Origin: a virus
Length of the DNA stretch: 37,684 bases
Direction: 5' to 3' (one strand)
Virus record (IMG/VR): IMGVR_UViG_3300042876_001166
Span: 1-37,684 of that record
Shown: piece by piece, positions 22,996 through 28,889 of the stretch
Position numbering within the stretch: the first letter of the stretch is position 1
How the letters are laid out: each line of letters begins with the position of its first letter
Made by a program: the position numbers and the translations under genes
The notes under the pieces: model-generated
Told to the model about the DNA's origin: nothing
Databases searched by the model: none
Seen by the model: the letters and a program-made list of their open reading frames with translations, nothing else

Positions 22996-23234
22996 TACGC
23001 CTCCAAGGAGCGGATAAATTTCAAATAACGGCGATGGGAGATGCCGCTGTTCATCAAATCAAACAATGCCGTACTAACGGCCTTTTTTTCGGCATTCCGC
23101 CAGTATTCGGCTCGCTTCCGATAAAACACTACATCGTCCTCGGCGACCAATAAACGATGCTCAGATAAGCACTGCTGCCGGCGAACAAACTCGACATTCG
23201 GATGATGGGCAATGAAATGGTATGGATTAGGCAT
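22995..23234 (-). CDS. Hypothetical lysis-region protein (79 aa)
   Basis: A soluble, helical, basic protein: PNVEFVRRQQCLSEHRLLVA, DDVVFYRKRAEYWRNAEKK and ISHRRYLKFIRSLEA. It has overlapping starts and stops with lysozyme and holin. It has no membrane segment, so it is not a second holin. It might be an antiholin-like or regulatory partner, but only its position suggests this. Confidence 0.65.
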   Translation of the reverse strand: MPNPYHFIAHHPNVEFVRRQQCLSEHRLLVAEDDVVFYRKRAEYWRNAEKKAVSTALFDLMNSGISHRRYLKFIRSLEA

Positions 23235-23784
23235 GGTTGCTCTCGAATAAAGCCCGCTCGGCGGCGCGGCGTGTGATTAAACCGGGGAGTTTTTGTTTCT
23301 TGCCGTTCACCGTACCCATCACCCACTTATCAAACTCGGCGGCGGCGCCGGCGTAATCCGCGGCATGCAGCTTTTTGCGCAGGGTGGAGGTGGCATAGTT
23401 GCCCTGGCCAATATTGAAAATCAGCGAGACCAGCGCATCGAATTGGTTTTGATTGAGTTTGACGGGGGTGACTGAGCTCAGGAATAAAGCGGTTTGCGCA
23501 ACATCGCGGCTCAGCAATGCAAGCACTTGATCACGGCTGATATGCAATACCACCTGCGCATGCTGAGTTAATACACTGCGGCTTTGGCATTCGCTTACCA
23601 TTTGTGCCAGCACGTCTGATGAGATATTGAATAAACCGCAATCGTGCTTGGGCAGCAATACATGGCCGCAACCAATAGTCAGCCGATTGGCCGGACAAAG
23701 ATAAGCCGATTGACGCAATCCTTCGAAGCGCGCGATCAGGTCGACGCAAGCAGTGGAAACAGTAGTGGGGTTATCGGCGTGCAT
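23227..23784 (-). CDS. Endolysin, GH24 lysozyme (E-C-T variant)
   Basis: Protein of 185 aa. The active-site pattern E-8-C-5-T is seen in FEGLRQSAYLCPANRLTIGC (E21, C30, T36), as in GH24 lysozymes in which Cys replaces the Asp of T4. LNQNQFDALVSLIFNIGQG, GLITRRAAERALF and the TLRKKL helix are other family hallmarks. No signal-anchor or signal peptide is evident, so export relies on the holin. It is the first gene of the late lysis unit; the ATG at 23784 has GGAG upstream and lies about 15 bases after the expected transcription start. Confidence 0.92.
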   Translation of the reverse strand: MHADNPTTVSTACVDLIARFEGLRQSAYLCPANRLTIGCGHVLLPKHDCGLFNISSDVLAQMVSECQSRSVLTQHAQVVLHISRDQVLALLSRDVAQTALFLSSVTPVKLNQNQFDALVSLIFNIGQGNYATSTLRKKLHAADYAGAAAEFDKWVMGTVNGKKQKLPGLITRRAAERALFESNHA

Positions 23785-23805
23785 AGACTCTCCAAGGTTT
23801 TGGAA

Positions 23806-23848
23806 AGTCTACGGGAGGGTGATCAAGCGAAGAATGTGAAGCCCTTCC
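23806..23848 (-). promoter_or_regulatory. Late promoter P-lys (Mor/C-type activator site)
   Basis: On the minus strand: dyad GGAA-GGGC-TTCA (23848-23837, one mismatch to TGAA-N4-TTCA), then CATTCTTCGC, a 15-bp spacer and -10 box TAGACT (23811-23806). The -35 position holds no good hexamer, as in activator-dependent promoters. It would drive lysis, terminase, portal and MuF genes. Confidence 0.75.
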
Positions 23849-23909
23849 TAATCCACGCTTTATCGTCTGCGGTGAAAATGGCCTGGCTTTTTAAGCATAA
23901 GGAGTTCAA

Positions 23910-24212
23910 ATGAAAAAAACAATCGCATTATTTTGGGCGGTGATCTTTGCCGCCTTCTTCCTGTTTCCCGTCGCCGCCCAGTCGGCGGCGGGCGATGAGG
24001 TCCGCATCGATCGGCAAACGGTCACCATCCAAAAGCAGGCGATCCCTGCAATCTTGGCTGTATCCGCCGCCGATCTCAAACGCCTCAATCGTTTCAGCAC
24101 CCGACCGGGTTTTGTGGTGCCGCTGACCGTAGCCAATACCAAAGCCTTCACACCAAGGCAGATGGCAAGCATCGTAAGCGACGGTTACAAAGACGATCCG
24201 CACATCGTTTAA
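23910..24212 (+). CDS. Moron: secreted or periplasmic small protein
   Basis: Protein of 100 aa on the plus strand, opposite to its neighbours. A strong SD (AAGGAG) precedes the ATG. The first 28 residues are a Sec signal peptide: KK, then IALFWAVIFAAFFLFPVA and a likely cleavage after AQSA. The mature part has a basic alpha/beta mix: DRQTVTIQKQAIPAILAVSA, FVVPLTVANTKAFTPRQM. A strong terminator follows within 10 bases. An independently placed single gene with its own terminator is the classic moron layout; such genes may be expressed in the lysogen. No family recognised. Confidence 0.75.
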   Translation: MKKTIALFWAVIFAAFFLFPVAAQSAAGDEVRIDRQTVTIQKQAIPAILAVSAADLKRLNRFSTRPGFVVPLTVANTKAFTPRQMASIVSDGYKDDPHIV

Positions 24213-24221
24213 GCGCAACAG

Positions 24222-24248
24222 AAAAAGGCCGGGAAACCGGCCTTTTTT
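24222..24248 (+). terminator. Intrinsic terminator of the moron gene (bidirectional)
   Basis: AAAAAGGCCGG-GAAA-CCGGCCTTTTT: an 11-bp stem with a GNRA-type GAAA loop, followed by a T-run. A-run and T-run flank the GC stem, so it can also stop minus-strand transcripts coming from the antirepressor region before the late promoter. Confidence 0.9.
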
Positions 24249-24267
24249 GTTGTTATTGAATGGAAAA

Positions 24268-24441
24268 TTAACGCGGAAAATCCCGCCTTGCCTGCTCGCG
24301 AACCGCCATCAACTCCATGACCAGGTTCACAATCAGCAAGGTTTGTTTGTCCAGCTTTTCGGGCTTCGCGTCCAGTTCCGCGATGGGTGCCATCAAGGGT
24401 TTTGGCCTCGCGGCGCTACGGGGGAATTCGATGACGTTCAT
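24268..24441 (-). CDS. Small phage protein (57 aa)
   Basis: ATG at 24441 has a strong GGAGGG SD and overlaps the stop of the antirepressor C-terminal gene (ATGA). The protein reads MNVIEFPRSAARPKPLMAPI then AELDAKPEKLDKQTLLIVNL and a helix ending in REQARRDFPR. It is soluble and helical. No family recognised. The minus-strand transcript would end at the terminator that follows. Confidence 0.65.
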   Translation of the reverse strand: MNVIEFPRSAARPKPLMAPIAELDAKPEKLDKQTLLIVNLVMELMAVREQARRDFPR

Positions 24442-24989
24442 ACCAAACCCTCCGCAGCAGTCAAATCACATTTTCTCTTGGCGTGAAAAATAATCTGGCG
24501 CACATGATTACGGGTAATTCCAAGTTCGTCAGAAATTTGGTCACGTGTCATGCCGCATCTGACCATGTCGCAAATCAAGTTGTATTGCTGTTTTTTGCGG
24601 GTTTTCTCATATTTCTCAAGTTCTTCAACGGTGATATCCACCTTAGCCTTGCCAAGCTTCTTTGTGGCGGTATTCAACAATGCCTTGCAGGCATGAACTT
24701 GATCCAGCGTTAATGGCTTGTCCAGATCGGGAATAATAAAGCCTGCGAGCTGGGCTGTATTGGATGATTGACTGACATGACCTTCGGACCAGTATTGCCA
24801 CAGCACATCGTCGCATTCGGCTTGGTAGCGTTCGACCTTTTCCCTGCTTTCCGGCTTAACCTTGCGAGGATCAATGCTATAAAGATAAGCAGGCAGCTTG
24901 CGAAGCGGCATTGCTAGCATTGCTTGAGTGCCGCCCGGAGTAGGTGTTTCGATCATCGCAACACCCCAAGATTTGCCTTTGTTATTCAC
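24438..24989 (-). CDS. Antirepressor, C-terminal part (P22_AR_N second half plus HTH)
   Basis: 183 aa from a GTG start. The first 80 residues (PLRKLPAYLYSIDPRKVKPE, REKVERYQAECDDVLWQYW) are the second half of the P22_AR_N antirepressor domain. The first half is in the preceding frame (24986-25123). The join needs a -1 shift at the lysine codon before the TGA. The C-terminal part has LTLDQVHACKALLNTATKKL and an HTH-like MTRDQISDELGITRNHVRQI, in the place of the usual C-terminal domain. It may be a reinitiated second protein, the 3' half of a recently broken gene, or part of a frameshift product. Antirepressors bind phage repressors and induce lytic growth. Confidence 0.7.
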   Translation of the reverse strand: MNNKGKSWGVAMIETPTPGGTQAMLAMPLRKLPAYLYSIDPRKVKPESREKVERYQAECDDVLWQYWSEGHVSQSSNTAQLAGFIIPDLDKPLTLDQVHACKALLNTATKKLGKAKVDITVEELEKYEKTRKKQQYNLICDMVRCGMTRDQISDELGITRNHVRQIIFHAKRKCDLTAAEGLV

Positions 24990-25123
24990 TTTACTGTTTG
25001 TGAGGCCCAGCTTAGACCAAGTGCATCGGCAATGGGTTTTACTGGTGTAAAAGGCTGATTGTCATTATCGATCAGATACAGCGTGTCGCTCAAAAAAGCG
25101 ACGGGTATAAGTTGAGTGTTCAT
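24986..25123 (-). CDS. Antirepressor, N-terminal fragment (P22_AR_N first half)
   Basis: 45 aa: MNTQLIPVAFLSDTLYLIDN, then FTPVKPIADALGLSWASQTVK. It matches the start of the P22_AR_N domain (IPFHGDTLYLVDHNGEPY-like). It stops at TGA exactly where the domain should continue, and the rest of the domain follows in the next frame, with a GTGA stop/start overlap. It lies directly below the C4-like RNA leader, as ant does in P1. The break could be natural or mutational. Confidence 0.7.
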   Translation of the reverse strand: MNTQLIPVAFLSDTLYLIDNDNQPFTPVKPIADALGLSWASQTVK

Positions 25124-25144
25124 GATGTTTCTCGTGTAATGATG

Positions 25145-25275
25145 GATTACCCGGCAGCATGACGCCAAATCATGGGTGCCGGACTGAACAGGTTGGCGTA
25201 CCGGATACACGAGAACCGGCCCGCCTTGCGGCGGCCTGCCCAGCCCGACATAATGAAGAGCTGAAGCGATGCACA
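25145..25275 (-). ncRNA. C4-like antisense RNA leader of the antirepressor
   Basis: The segment has the landmarks of the C4 RNA that controls antirepressor synthesis in P1/P7 and related prophages: ATGTCGGGCTGGGC, then GGTACGCCAACCTGTTCAGT, CCGGCACC and GATTTGGCGTC. It folds: CCGGCA (25182-25177) with TGCCGG (25156-25151), an inner ATGA/TCAT pair, and a CCGCC-GCAA-GGCGG hairpin. It is upstream of, and co-directional with, the antirepressor fragments, as in the c4-icd-ant operon. RNA boundaries are approximate. Confidence 0.6.
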
Positions 25276-25355
25276 TAAAAAAACCGCATGATGCGGCCAT
25301 GTGCCGTGTAATTCCGAGACGCCAATCCCGAGCACTGGATTTTGCCAGTGCCCAA
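25170..25355 (-). CDS. Possible Ash/Icd-like small ORF overlapping the C4-like RNA
   Basis: Open frame of 61 codons from TTG 25355 (or 39 codons from ATG 25289: MRFFYVHRFSSSLCRAGQAA). The segment RFSSSLCRAGQAAARRAGS and SGTPTCSVRHP is like the Ash/Icd-like ORFs that overlap C4 leaders. Such frames recur wherever this RNA is conserved, so the coding signal may be a by-product of RNA conservation. No clear SD. Confidence 0.3.
   Translation of the reverse strand: MGTGKIQCSGLASRNYTAHGRIMRFFYVHRFSSSLCRAGQAAARRAGSRVSGTPTCSVRHP
25277..25296 (-). terminator. Hairpin plus T7 in the antirepressor leader
   Basis: On the minus strand CCGCA-TCA-TGCGG (or 6 bp with a 1-base loop) is followed by TTTTTTT. 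It lies upstream of the C4-like core and could end transcripts coming from the lipoprotein region or work as part of attenuation. Similar hairpins precede C4 leaders in other prophages, as far as known. Confidence 0.6.
25332..25351 (-). other. Hairpin GCACTGG/CCAGTGC upstream of the C4-like leader
   Basis: Perfect 7-bp stem with a 6-base loop, about 35 bases upstream of the T7 hairpin and directly after the lipoprotein stop region. It may protect or process the leader RNA, or be an operator. No further evidence. Confidence 0.4.
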
Positions 25356-25383
25356 TCAGATTAGCCTCTCGGCGTGGGGCTTG

Positions 25384-25740
25384 TCAATTTTTAGCCGCTG
25401 GCTGAATATTTTTAGATCCGTTGCAAGCGTAATATTCGGCAATCGAATTGCTCACTTCACCGCCCTTGGCATTGCCGGTAAATCCGCTAGCGGCAAAAAA
25501 CTGCTGATTTTCTTTGCTGGTAATCACAACGGTATTGGCTTGGTATTTTGTAGCCCGCTGCTTATACCAATCCATGCACTGGTTTCCGGGTTGGCTGCAA
25601 GATTCCTGCATTTTGTACACGCAGCCGGCATCCGGCACCGTGAATTCCAAGCGCACATATTCCCAATTGGGATAACGCATATTGGTACTGCATCCCATGG
25701 CCGACAAGCAGAGGGCCGCCAAAATCACTTTCTTCTTCAT
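25384..25740 (-). CDS. Lipoprotein (DUF4156-like)
   Basis: Protein of 118 aa with a clear lipoprotein signal: KKK, hydrophobic VILAALCLSAM, lipobox GC (Cys17). The mature part has NWEYVRLEFTVPDAGCVYKM, four further Cys likely in disulfides, and ANTVVITSKE, resembling DUF4156-type periplasmic proteins. An AGGAG SD precedes the ATG at 25740. A longer frame to 25851 runs through a hairpin repeat and is rejected. As a lysogen-expressed surface protein it may alter superinfection, but that is only a possibility. Confidence 0.8.
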   Translation of the reverse strand: MKKKVILAALCLSAMGCSTNMRYPNWEYVRLEFTVPDAGCVYKMQESCSQPGNQCMDWYKQRATKYQANTVVITSKENQQFFAASGFTGNAKGGEVSNSIAEYYACNGSKNIQPAAKN

Positions 25741-25799
25741 ACACGCTCCTTTTTGAAAACTGCCGAGTATAGCCATTAATTGTGAAAATTCACCGTAGG

Positions 25800-25822
25800 G
25801 TGGGCACGGTGTTCGTGCCCAC
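25800..25822. repeat. Dispersed-type hairpin GTGGGCACG/CGTGCCCAC
   Basis: Perfect 9-bp stem, 5-base loop, between the HU and lipoprotein genes, embedded in GTAGGGTGGGCACG. Hairpins of this type occur as small interspersed repeats in many proteobacterial genomes. No T-run follows on the minus strand, so its role as terminator is doubtful. Confidence 0.55.
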
Positions 25823-25834
25823 GAGGCCGGTGGC

Positions 25835-26110
25835 TTACCCCGCCACCGCATCCTTCAACGCCTTGGCGGCCTTGAGCTTGATGCGCTTGCCGGCCGGGAT
25901 GTCGATCTCTTCGCCGGTGGCCGGGTTGCGGCCTTTGCGGGCGGCGGTGTCGGCCACGCTAATGGTGCCGATGCCGTGCAGGGTGATTTGTCCCTGGCTG
26001 ACCAGCTCGGCGGCTATTACTTCAGCCAGCTTTTTCAGTATGACATCGGCGCCGACTTTGGTGACAGCTGCACCATCGGCTAGGTGGTTTACAAGGTCTT
26101 TATGGTTCAT
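25835..26110 (-). CDS. HU/IHF-family DNA-binding protein
   Basis: Protein of 91 aa starting MNHKDLVNHLADGAAVTKVG. It contains the HU motif GRNPATGEEIDIPAGKRIKL with the DNA-contacting Arg and Pro in the arm, and ends FKAAKALKD-like (KLKAAKALKDAVAG). The ATG at 26110 has GGAG upstream; an upstream extension to 26173 has no such signal. Mu transposition needs HU and IHF, so a phage-encoded copy may support transpososome assembly independently of the host. Confidence 0.9.
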   Translation of the reverse strand: MNHKDLVNHLADGAAVTKVGADVILKKLAEVIAAELVSQGQITLHGIGTISVADTAARKGRNPATGEEIDIPAGKRIKLKAAKALKDAVAG

Positions 26111-26138
26111 GGGATTACTCCGTGGGTTGAAAAATCGG

Positions 26139-26381
26139 TTAGCGTTGTTGGTATGTATTGAGATAAATGGCAATTAATAACTTCAATGCATATCCAAGCC
26201 ATGCCAAAAGCATGCAAAACACCCAAGTGTAGATAAAAGCCTTTTTATCGAATTCACCAATTGAAATGACTGTGATGGCAATATCTAGGGCGTTCGTAAT
26301 AAACAAAGCCGCCGCGCTTAAGATAAAAGTTTCGGCGATGAAGGTTGCAGATTTGGTGGTGTAAAGTTTTTTATAAAACAT
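26139..26381 (-). CDS. Small two-helix membrane protein
   Basis: 80 aa starting MFYKKLYTTKSATFIAETFI. Two transmembrane segments: FILSAAALFITNALDIAITV and WVFCMLLAWLGYALKLLIAI. A positive N-terminus suggests N-in topology. SD is weak. It is placed between HU and the Mor activator. A superinfection or lysis-timing role is conceivable; nothing in the sequence shows it. Confidence 0.65.
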   Translation of the reverse strand: MFYKKLYTTKSATFIAETFILSAAALFITNALDIAITVISIGEFDKKAFIYTWVFCMLLAWLGYALKLLIAIYLNTYQQR

Positions 26382-26407
26382 TGAATTAGTCCGTAAATGA
26401 AAAATCG

Positions 26408-26800
26408 TTATGCAAATAAATCCAGATTCACCTGCACCGGCTCGCCTTGCGAGCAGATGCTGATAATCTGCCGCTCGGTCAGGCCGTATTGACGACACAG
26501 GCTAAAATTACTTTCGCCGGCATTGCGTGCCTGGCGGATGCGCTCGTTTCTAACCGCCCGCACGGCTGCGGCGGCGTTGGGTATGTTCATTAATTCACCG
26601 CCAAATATCTGGCAAAACTGGCAGGCGGCGGCATAGCCCAGCAACTCACTAAGACGATGCTCCGGCGTGGCTTTCTCAGGAACCGACAAATGCCCGCCGC
26701 CGTATGCACTCCAGATTTTCCACATCACATCCTCACCGCAATATTCGGCGATTTGTTGCAGGCTGGCGGGTAGCAGTTGCAGGGGCAGCGGGGCAGTCAT
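26408..26800 (-). CDS. Mor/C-family transcription activator
   Basis: 130 aa, the size of Mu Mor (129). The C-terminal half has the family signature GGELMNIPNAAAAVRAVRN, then ERIRQARNAGESNFSLCRQY and GLTERQIISI, i.e. the beta strand, linker and HTH of Mor/C. The N-terminal half is the helical dimerisation part (SLQQIAEYCGEDVMWKIW). It is the only Mor/C-like gene in the window and lies last in the early array. It is the best candidate to activate the three dyad-bearing late promoters directly; Mu uses two proteins (Mor then C). Confidence 0.87.
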   Translation of the reverse strand: MTAPLPLQLLPASLQQIAEYCGEDVMWKIWSAYGGGHLSVPEKATPEHRLSELLGYAAACQFCQIFGGELMNIPNAAAAVRAVRNERIRQARNAGESNFSLCRQYGLTERQIISICSQGEPVQVNLDLFA

Positions 26801-27306
26801 GGCTGTTGGGCCTCGTCGATTTGGGTTTGCAGTTTGTCGATCTCGATTTGCAGATCGGCCAATTTATCCAGCGCTTCTTCTGTCGGGGCTTTTTGATACG
26901 CGGCTTCCAACCGTGCAAAATCGGCTTTCAATTCCTGCATGCGAAACGCCGCATTCAGTAAAAACTTGATCTTGGCACGATTGGCGGCGGCTTTGGCTTT
27001 CGGATAATCCGGTTCCGGCAATTCGGCGTTGGGATAAACCCGCGACGGCAGCAACGCCCGCAACTGGCTGGGGCTGGGCCAGCGTGGCGACTGGCTGGCC
27101 AGCGCGGTAAATGCCGACCGCAAGCGCGGCCCGTCCAGCGCCTCGTCCCAGCCAATCGGCCAGCTTTTGGCGACGTGATACCAGACGCCGGCGGTATGTT
27201 GCACGGTTTCCGCGCCTGGGCCGCCTTCCAGATGCAGCACCACCAAGCCCATCAAGCCTTTGCCGATGGCCTTGCGTAGCCATTCGATTTCGGTCGCGTT
27301 ATCCAT
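26797..27306 (-). CDS. Conserved early phage protein of unknown function
   Basis: 169 aa starting MDNATEIEWLRKAIGKGLMG at 27306, where a strong GGAGG SD is seen; a longer frame to 27372 is rejected. Conserved-looking segments: PRLRSAFTALASQSPRWPSP, QLRALLPSR and PELPEPDYP-like (AELPEPDYPKAKAAAN). The C-terminus is a coiled coil. Proteins with this RLRAAF..RWP.P.QL pattern are seen in the early region of Mu-like phages. Its stop overlaps the Mor start. Confidence 0.65.
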   Translation of the reverse strand: MDNATEIEWLRKAIGKGLMGLVVLHLEGGPGAETVQHTAGVWYHVAKSWPIGWDEALDGPRLRSAFTALASQSPRWPSPSQLRALLPSRVYPNAELPEPDYPKAKAAANRAKIKFLLNAAFRMQELKADFARLEAAYQKAPTEEALDKLADLQIEIDKLQTQIDEAQQP

Positions 27307-27751
27307 TGCCGAAATCCTCCAGGGCTTGCAGGGCTTGGGCGGTTTTGCTGGTTTTACCCTGCTTAGGTCCAAATGCGGGCGGCATTGGCAAAATCAAACC
27401 AGTTTCGTCGGCAGGAACTACGTTGACATCCTCCAGCACCCGTTTCAGATAGTTATGATTGGTCAACGGCTTGCCGCCCTTGGCTTGCACGCTTTCCACC
27501 GTTTGCCGCATGGCTTTGGCAACCATTAACAAAGACCCCAACCCCAACGCCTCGCGGGCCAGTTTTAACGCCCTATCGTTGGCCAGATCGCGACTAACGG
27601 CACGGAATAATCCCAAATAGCCCACCAAGGCGGTACCGGCATCGGTATCCAGTTTCGACAATATCCCCAGCAACTCCCGCCCGGCCTCGTCTTGCGCCAG
27701 TGCGTCCAGGCTGATGCGGGTGTGGCAGACTGGGCATCTATTCAGTTGCAT
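27299..27751 (-). CDS. Early phage protein with N-terminal zinc knuckle
   Basis: 150 aa starting MQLNRCPVCHTRISLDALAQ at 27751, with a GGAGG SD. CPVCH may form half of a zinc site. The middle (DEAGRELLGILSKL, YLGLFRAVSRDLANDRALKL, AREALGLGSLL) is helical and of a type seen in early regions of Mu-like phages of B3/D3112 type. The role is unknown; a DNA-replication accessory role is a guess from position. Confidence 0.65.
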   Translation of the reverse strand: MQLNRCPVCHTRISLDALAQDEAGRELLGILSKLDTDAGTALVGYLGLFRAVSRDLANDRALKLAREALGLGSLLMVAKAMRQTVESVQAKGGKPLTNHNYLKRVLEDVNVVPADETGLILPMPPAFGPKQGKTSKTAQALQALEDFGNG

Positions 27752-28211
27752 CGGCCGTTTCCTCCGCTTGCGCATCTCTAGCCGCCTGATACGCGGGATA
27801 ATCCAGCACTTCTATCGACTCGTTATGCTTTTTGATGTGGGCAATGAATGTGCCGGGGTTATTGAACCAGGGAATGGTTTGCAAAAAGGCATCATTGAAG
27901 CCCTTATCCTTGCAATCCTTTTTTCCCCATATCTTGATATTAATCGCTTGTTGTTTAACAGGGACTAGCCGTTTTTTCAGGAAATAAAAGCGCTTTGAAA
28001 TCTCCGGCATGTCACCGACGGTCGTCTCTTTACCGCCCCAAATATCAGTGCCTTTGATATAGCCGTTAACGTAAACAGCTATTTGCAACTTCATTTTTTC
28101 CTGAATCACCTGCGCGCAGATCAAATAACCATCGCAACGCAAATAGACGCTGCCGAAGGGTGAAGACAGCCTAGATTTAACCTCATCCCATTGTTGTTTA
28201 GTAGGCTGCAT
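27738..28211 (-). CDS. Hypothetical early protein (157 aa)
   Basis: Alpha/beta protein: TKQQWDEVKSRLSSPFGSVY, LRCDGYLICAQVIQEKMKL, QIAVYVNGYIKGTDIWGG, then a basic part (FYFLKKRLVPVKQQAINIKI) and an acidic tail. The pattern is a beta sheet with basic face, possibly nucleic-acid binding. It is more AT-rich than its neighbours. It overlaps both neighbours by 14 bases. Family not recognised. Confidence 0.65.
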   Translation of the reverse strand: MQPTKQQWDEVKSRLSSPFGSVYLRCDGYLICAQVIQEKMKLQIAVYVNGYIKGTDIWGGKETTVGDMPEISKRFYFLKKRLVPVKQQAINIKIWGKKDCKDKGFNDAFLQTIPWFNNPGTFIAHIKKHNESIEVLDYPAYQAARDAQAEETADATE

Positions 28212-28431
28212 TTATTCCTCCCATTTCCAAGAACTCCCGGCCTTTCTCGGTGATTTCTAAATGAGAACAATCGCCGCCTTTATGGGAAGGAAACGGACTT
28301 TTTAGATAAACATTCTTCGCAAATCCTTCTTTTATCAGTTTGTTTACAACGCCTGGATTAATAGAACACGTTGGAATTGGCCGGTAATCCAAGTTTTTTA
28401 GTTCTTGAAGACTGTGCTTGGTTAATGTCAT
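28198..28431 (-). CDS. Small winged-helix-like protein (77 aa)
   Basis: Starts MTLTKHSLQELKNLDYRPIP at 28431, with AAGGAAGG upstream and the ATG overlapping the GemA stop. The ending HLEITEKGREFLEMGG is the beta-wing and last helix of winged-helix repressors, and SINPGVVNKLIKEGFAKNVY could be the recognition helix region. It is probably a small DNA-binding regulator. The frame upstream to 28563 lies inside GemA and is not used. Confidence 0.65.
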   Translation of the reverse strand: MTLTKHSLQELKNLDYRPIPTCSINPGVVNKLIKEGFAKNVYLKSPFPSHKGGDCSHLEITEKGREFLEMGGINAAY

Positions 28432-28889
28432 CTCACCCGCCTTCCTTCCTTCTCCGCATTTTTCACCAGCGCCGCAATAATCCCGCTCAGCTGTGTATGG
28501 TCGCAAAACTCCAGCTTGTCCTTTTTGTACATGTGCTTGGCCATGGCGCCGGCATATTCCCAAGGCCGGCCTGCCTCGGCCAGCATCGCCTCGATCTTGC
28601 TCAGTTTTCCGGCCCGATCCGATGCGCTGGGCAGGTTGTTCGGCTTGCGGCCGGCTTTCTTTGTAGTCTTGGTAAACACCGCGCCGGATTTCTCCAGATG
28701 CCGGACCACCTTATCCATGCCTTCCGGCGATAAATCCTTGCTGGACTTGACACCGCCGATGGTCAACAGCATGGCGCGGTAAGTTTCGTCGTCCATACCC
28801 AGCTGGGTTTTGCCGATGTGTATCTTGCCGATCGCAGCATGGCGGCGTTGGGCATGCTTGGGGTTGGTGTAGGTATATGGCTTGCTCAT
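28428..28889 (-). CDS. GemA-like regulatory protein (Mu gp16, DUF1018)
   Basis: 153 aa. HAQRRHAAIGKIHIGKTQLG, MDDETYRAMLLTIGGVKSSK and DLSPEGMDKVVRHLEK are the DUF1018 signature, followed by a KAGRKPNN linker and the second conserved half (SKIEAMLAEAGRPWEYAGAM, AKHMYKKDKLEFCDHTQL). GemA of Mu affects host gene expression and DNA topology. It is in the early array, as in Mu. Confidence 0.88.
   Translation of the reverse strand: MSKPYTYTNPKHAQRRHAAIGKIHIGKTQLGMDDETYRAMLLTIGGVKSSKDLSPEGMDKVVRHLEKSGAVFTKTTKKAGRKPNNLPSASDRAGKLSKIEAMLAEAGRPWEYAGAMAKHMYKKDKLEFCDHTQLSGIIAALVKNAEKEGRRVR

Noticed and set aside
25147-25335. A second minus-strand open frame over the C4-like leader
   Set aside because: Overlaps conserved RNA structure, no SD, and the frame differs from Ash/Icd-like motifs, which fit the 25170-25355 frame better.
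26864-27283. Alternative frames inside the 169-aa early gene
   Set aside because: Shadow frames rich in Arg and Gly, no SD, and the annotated frame has a GGAGG SD and conserved segments.
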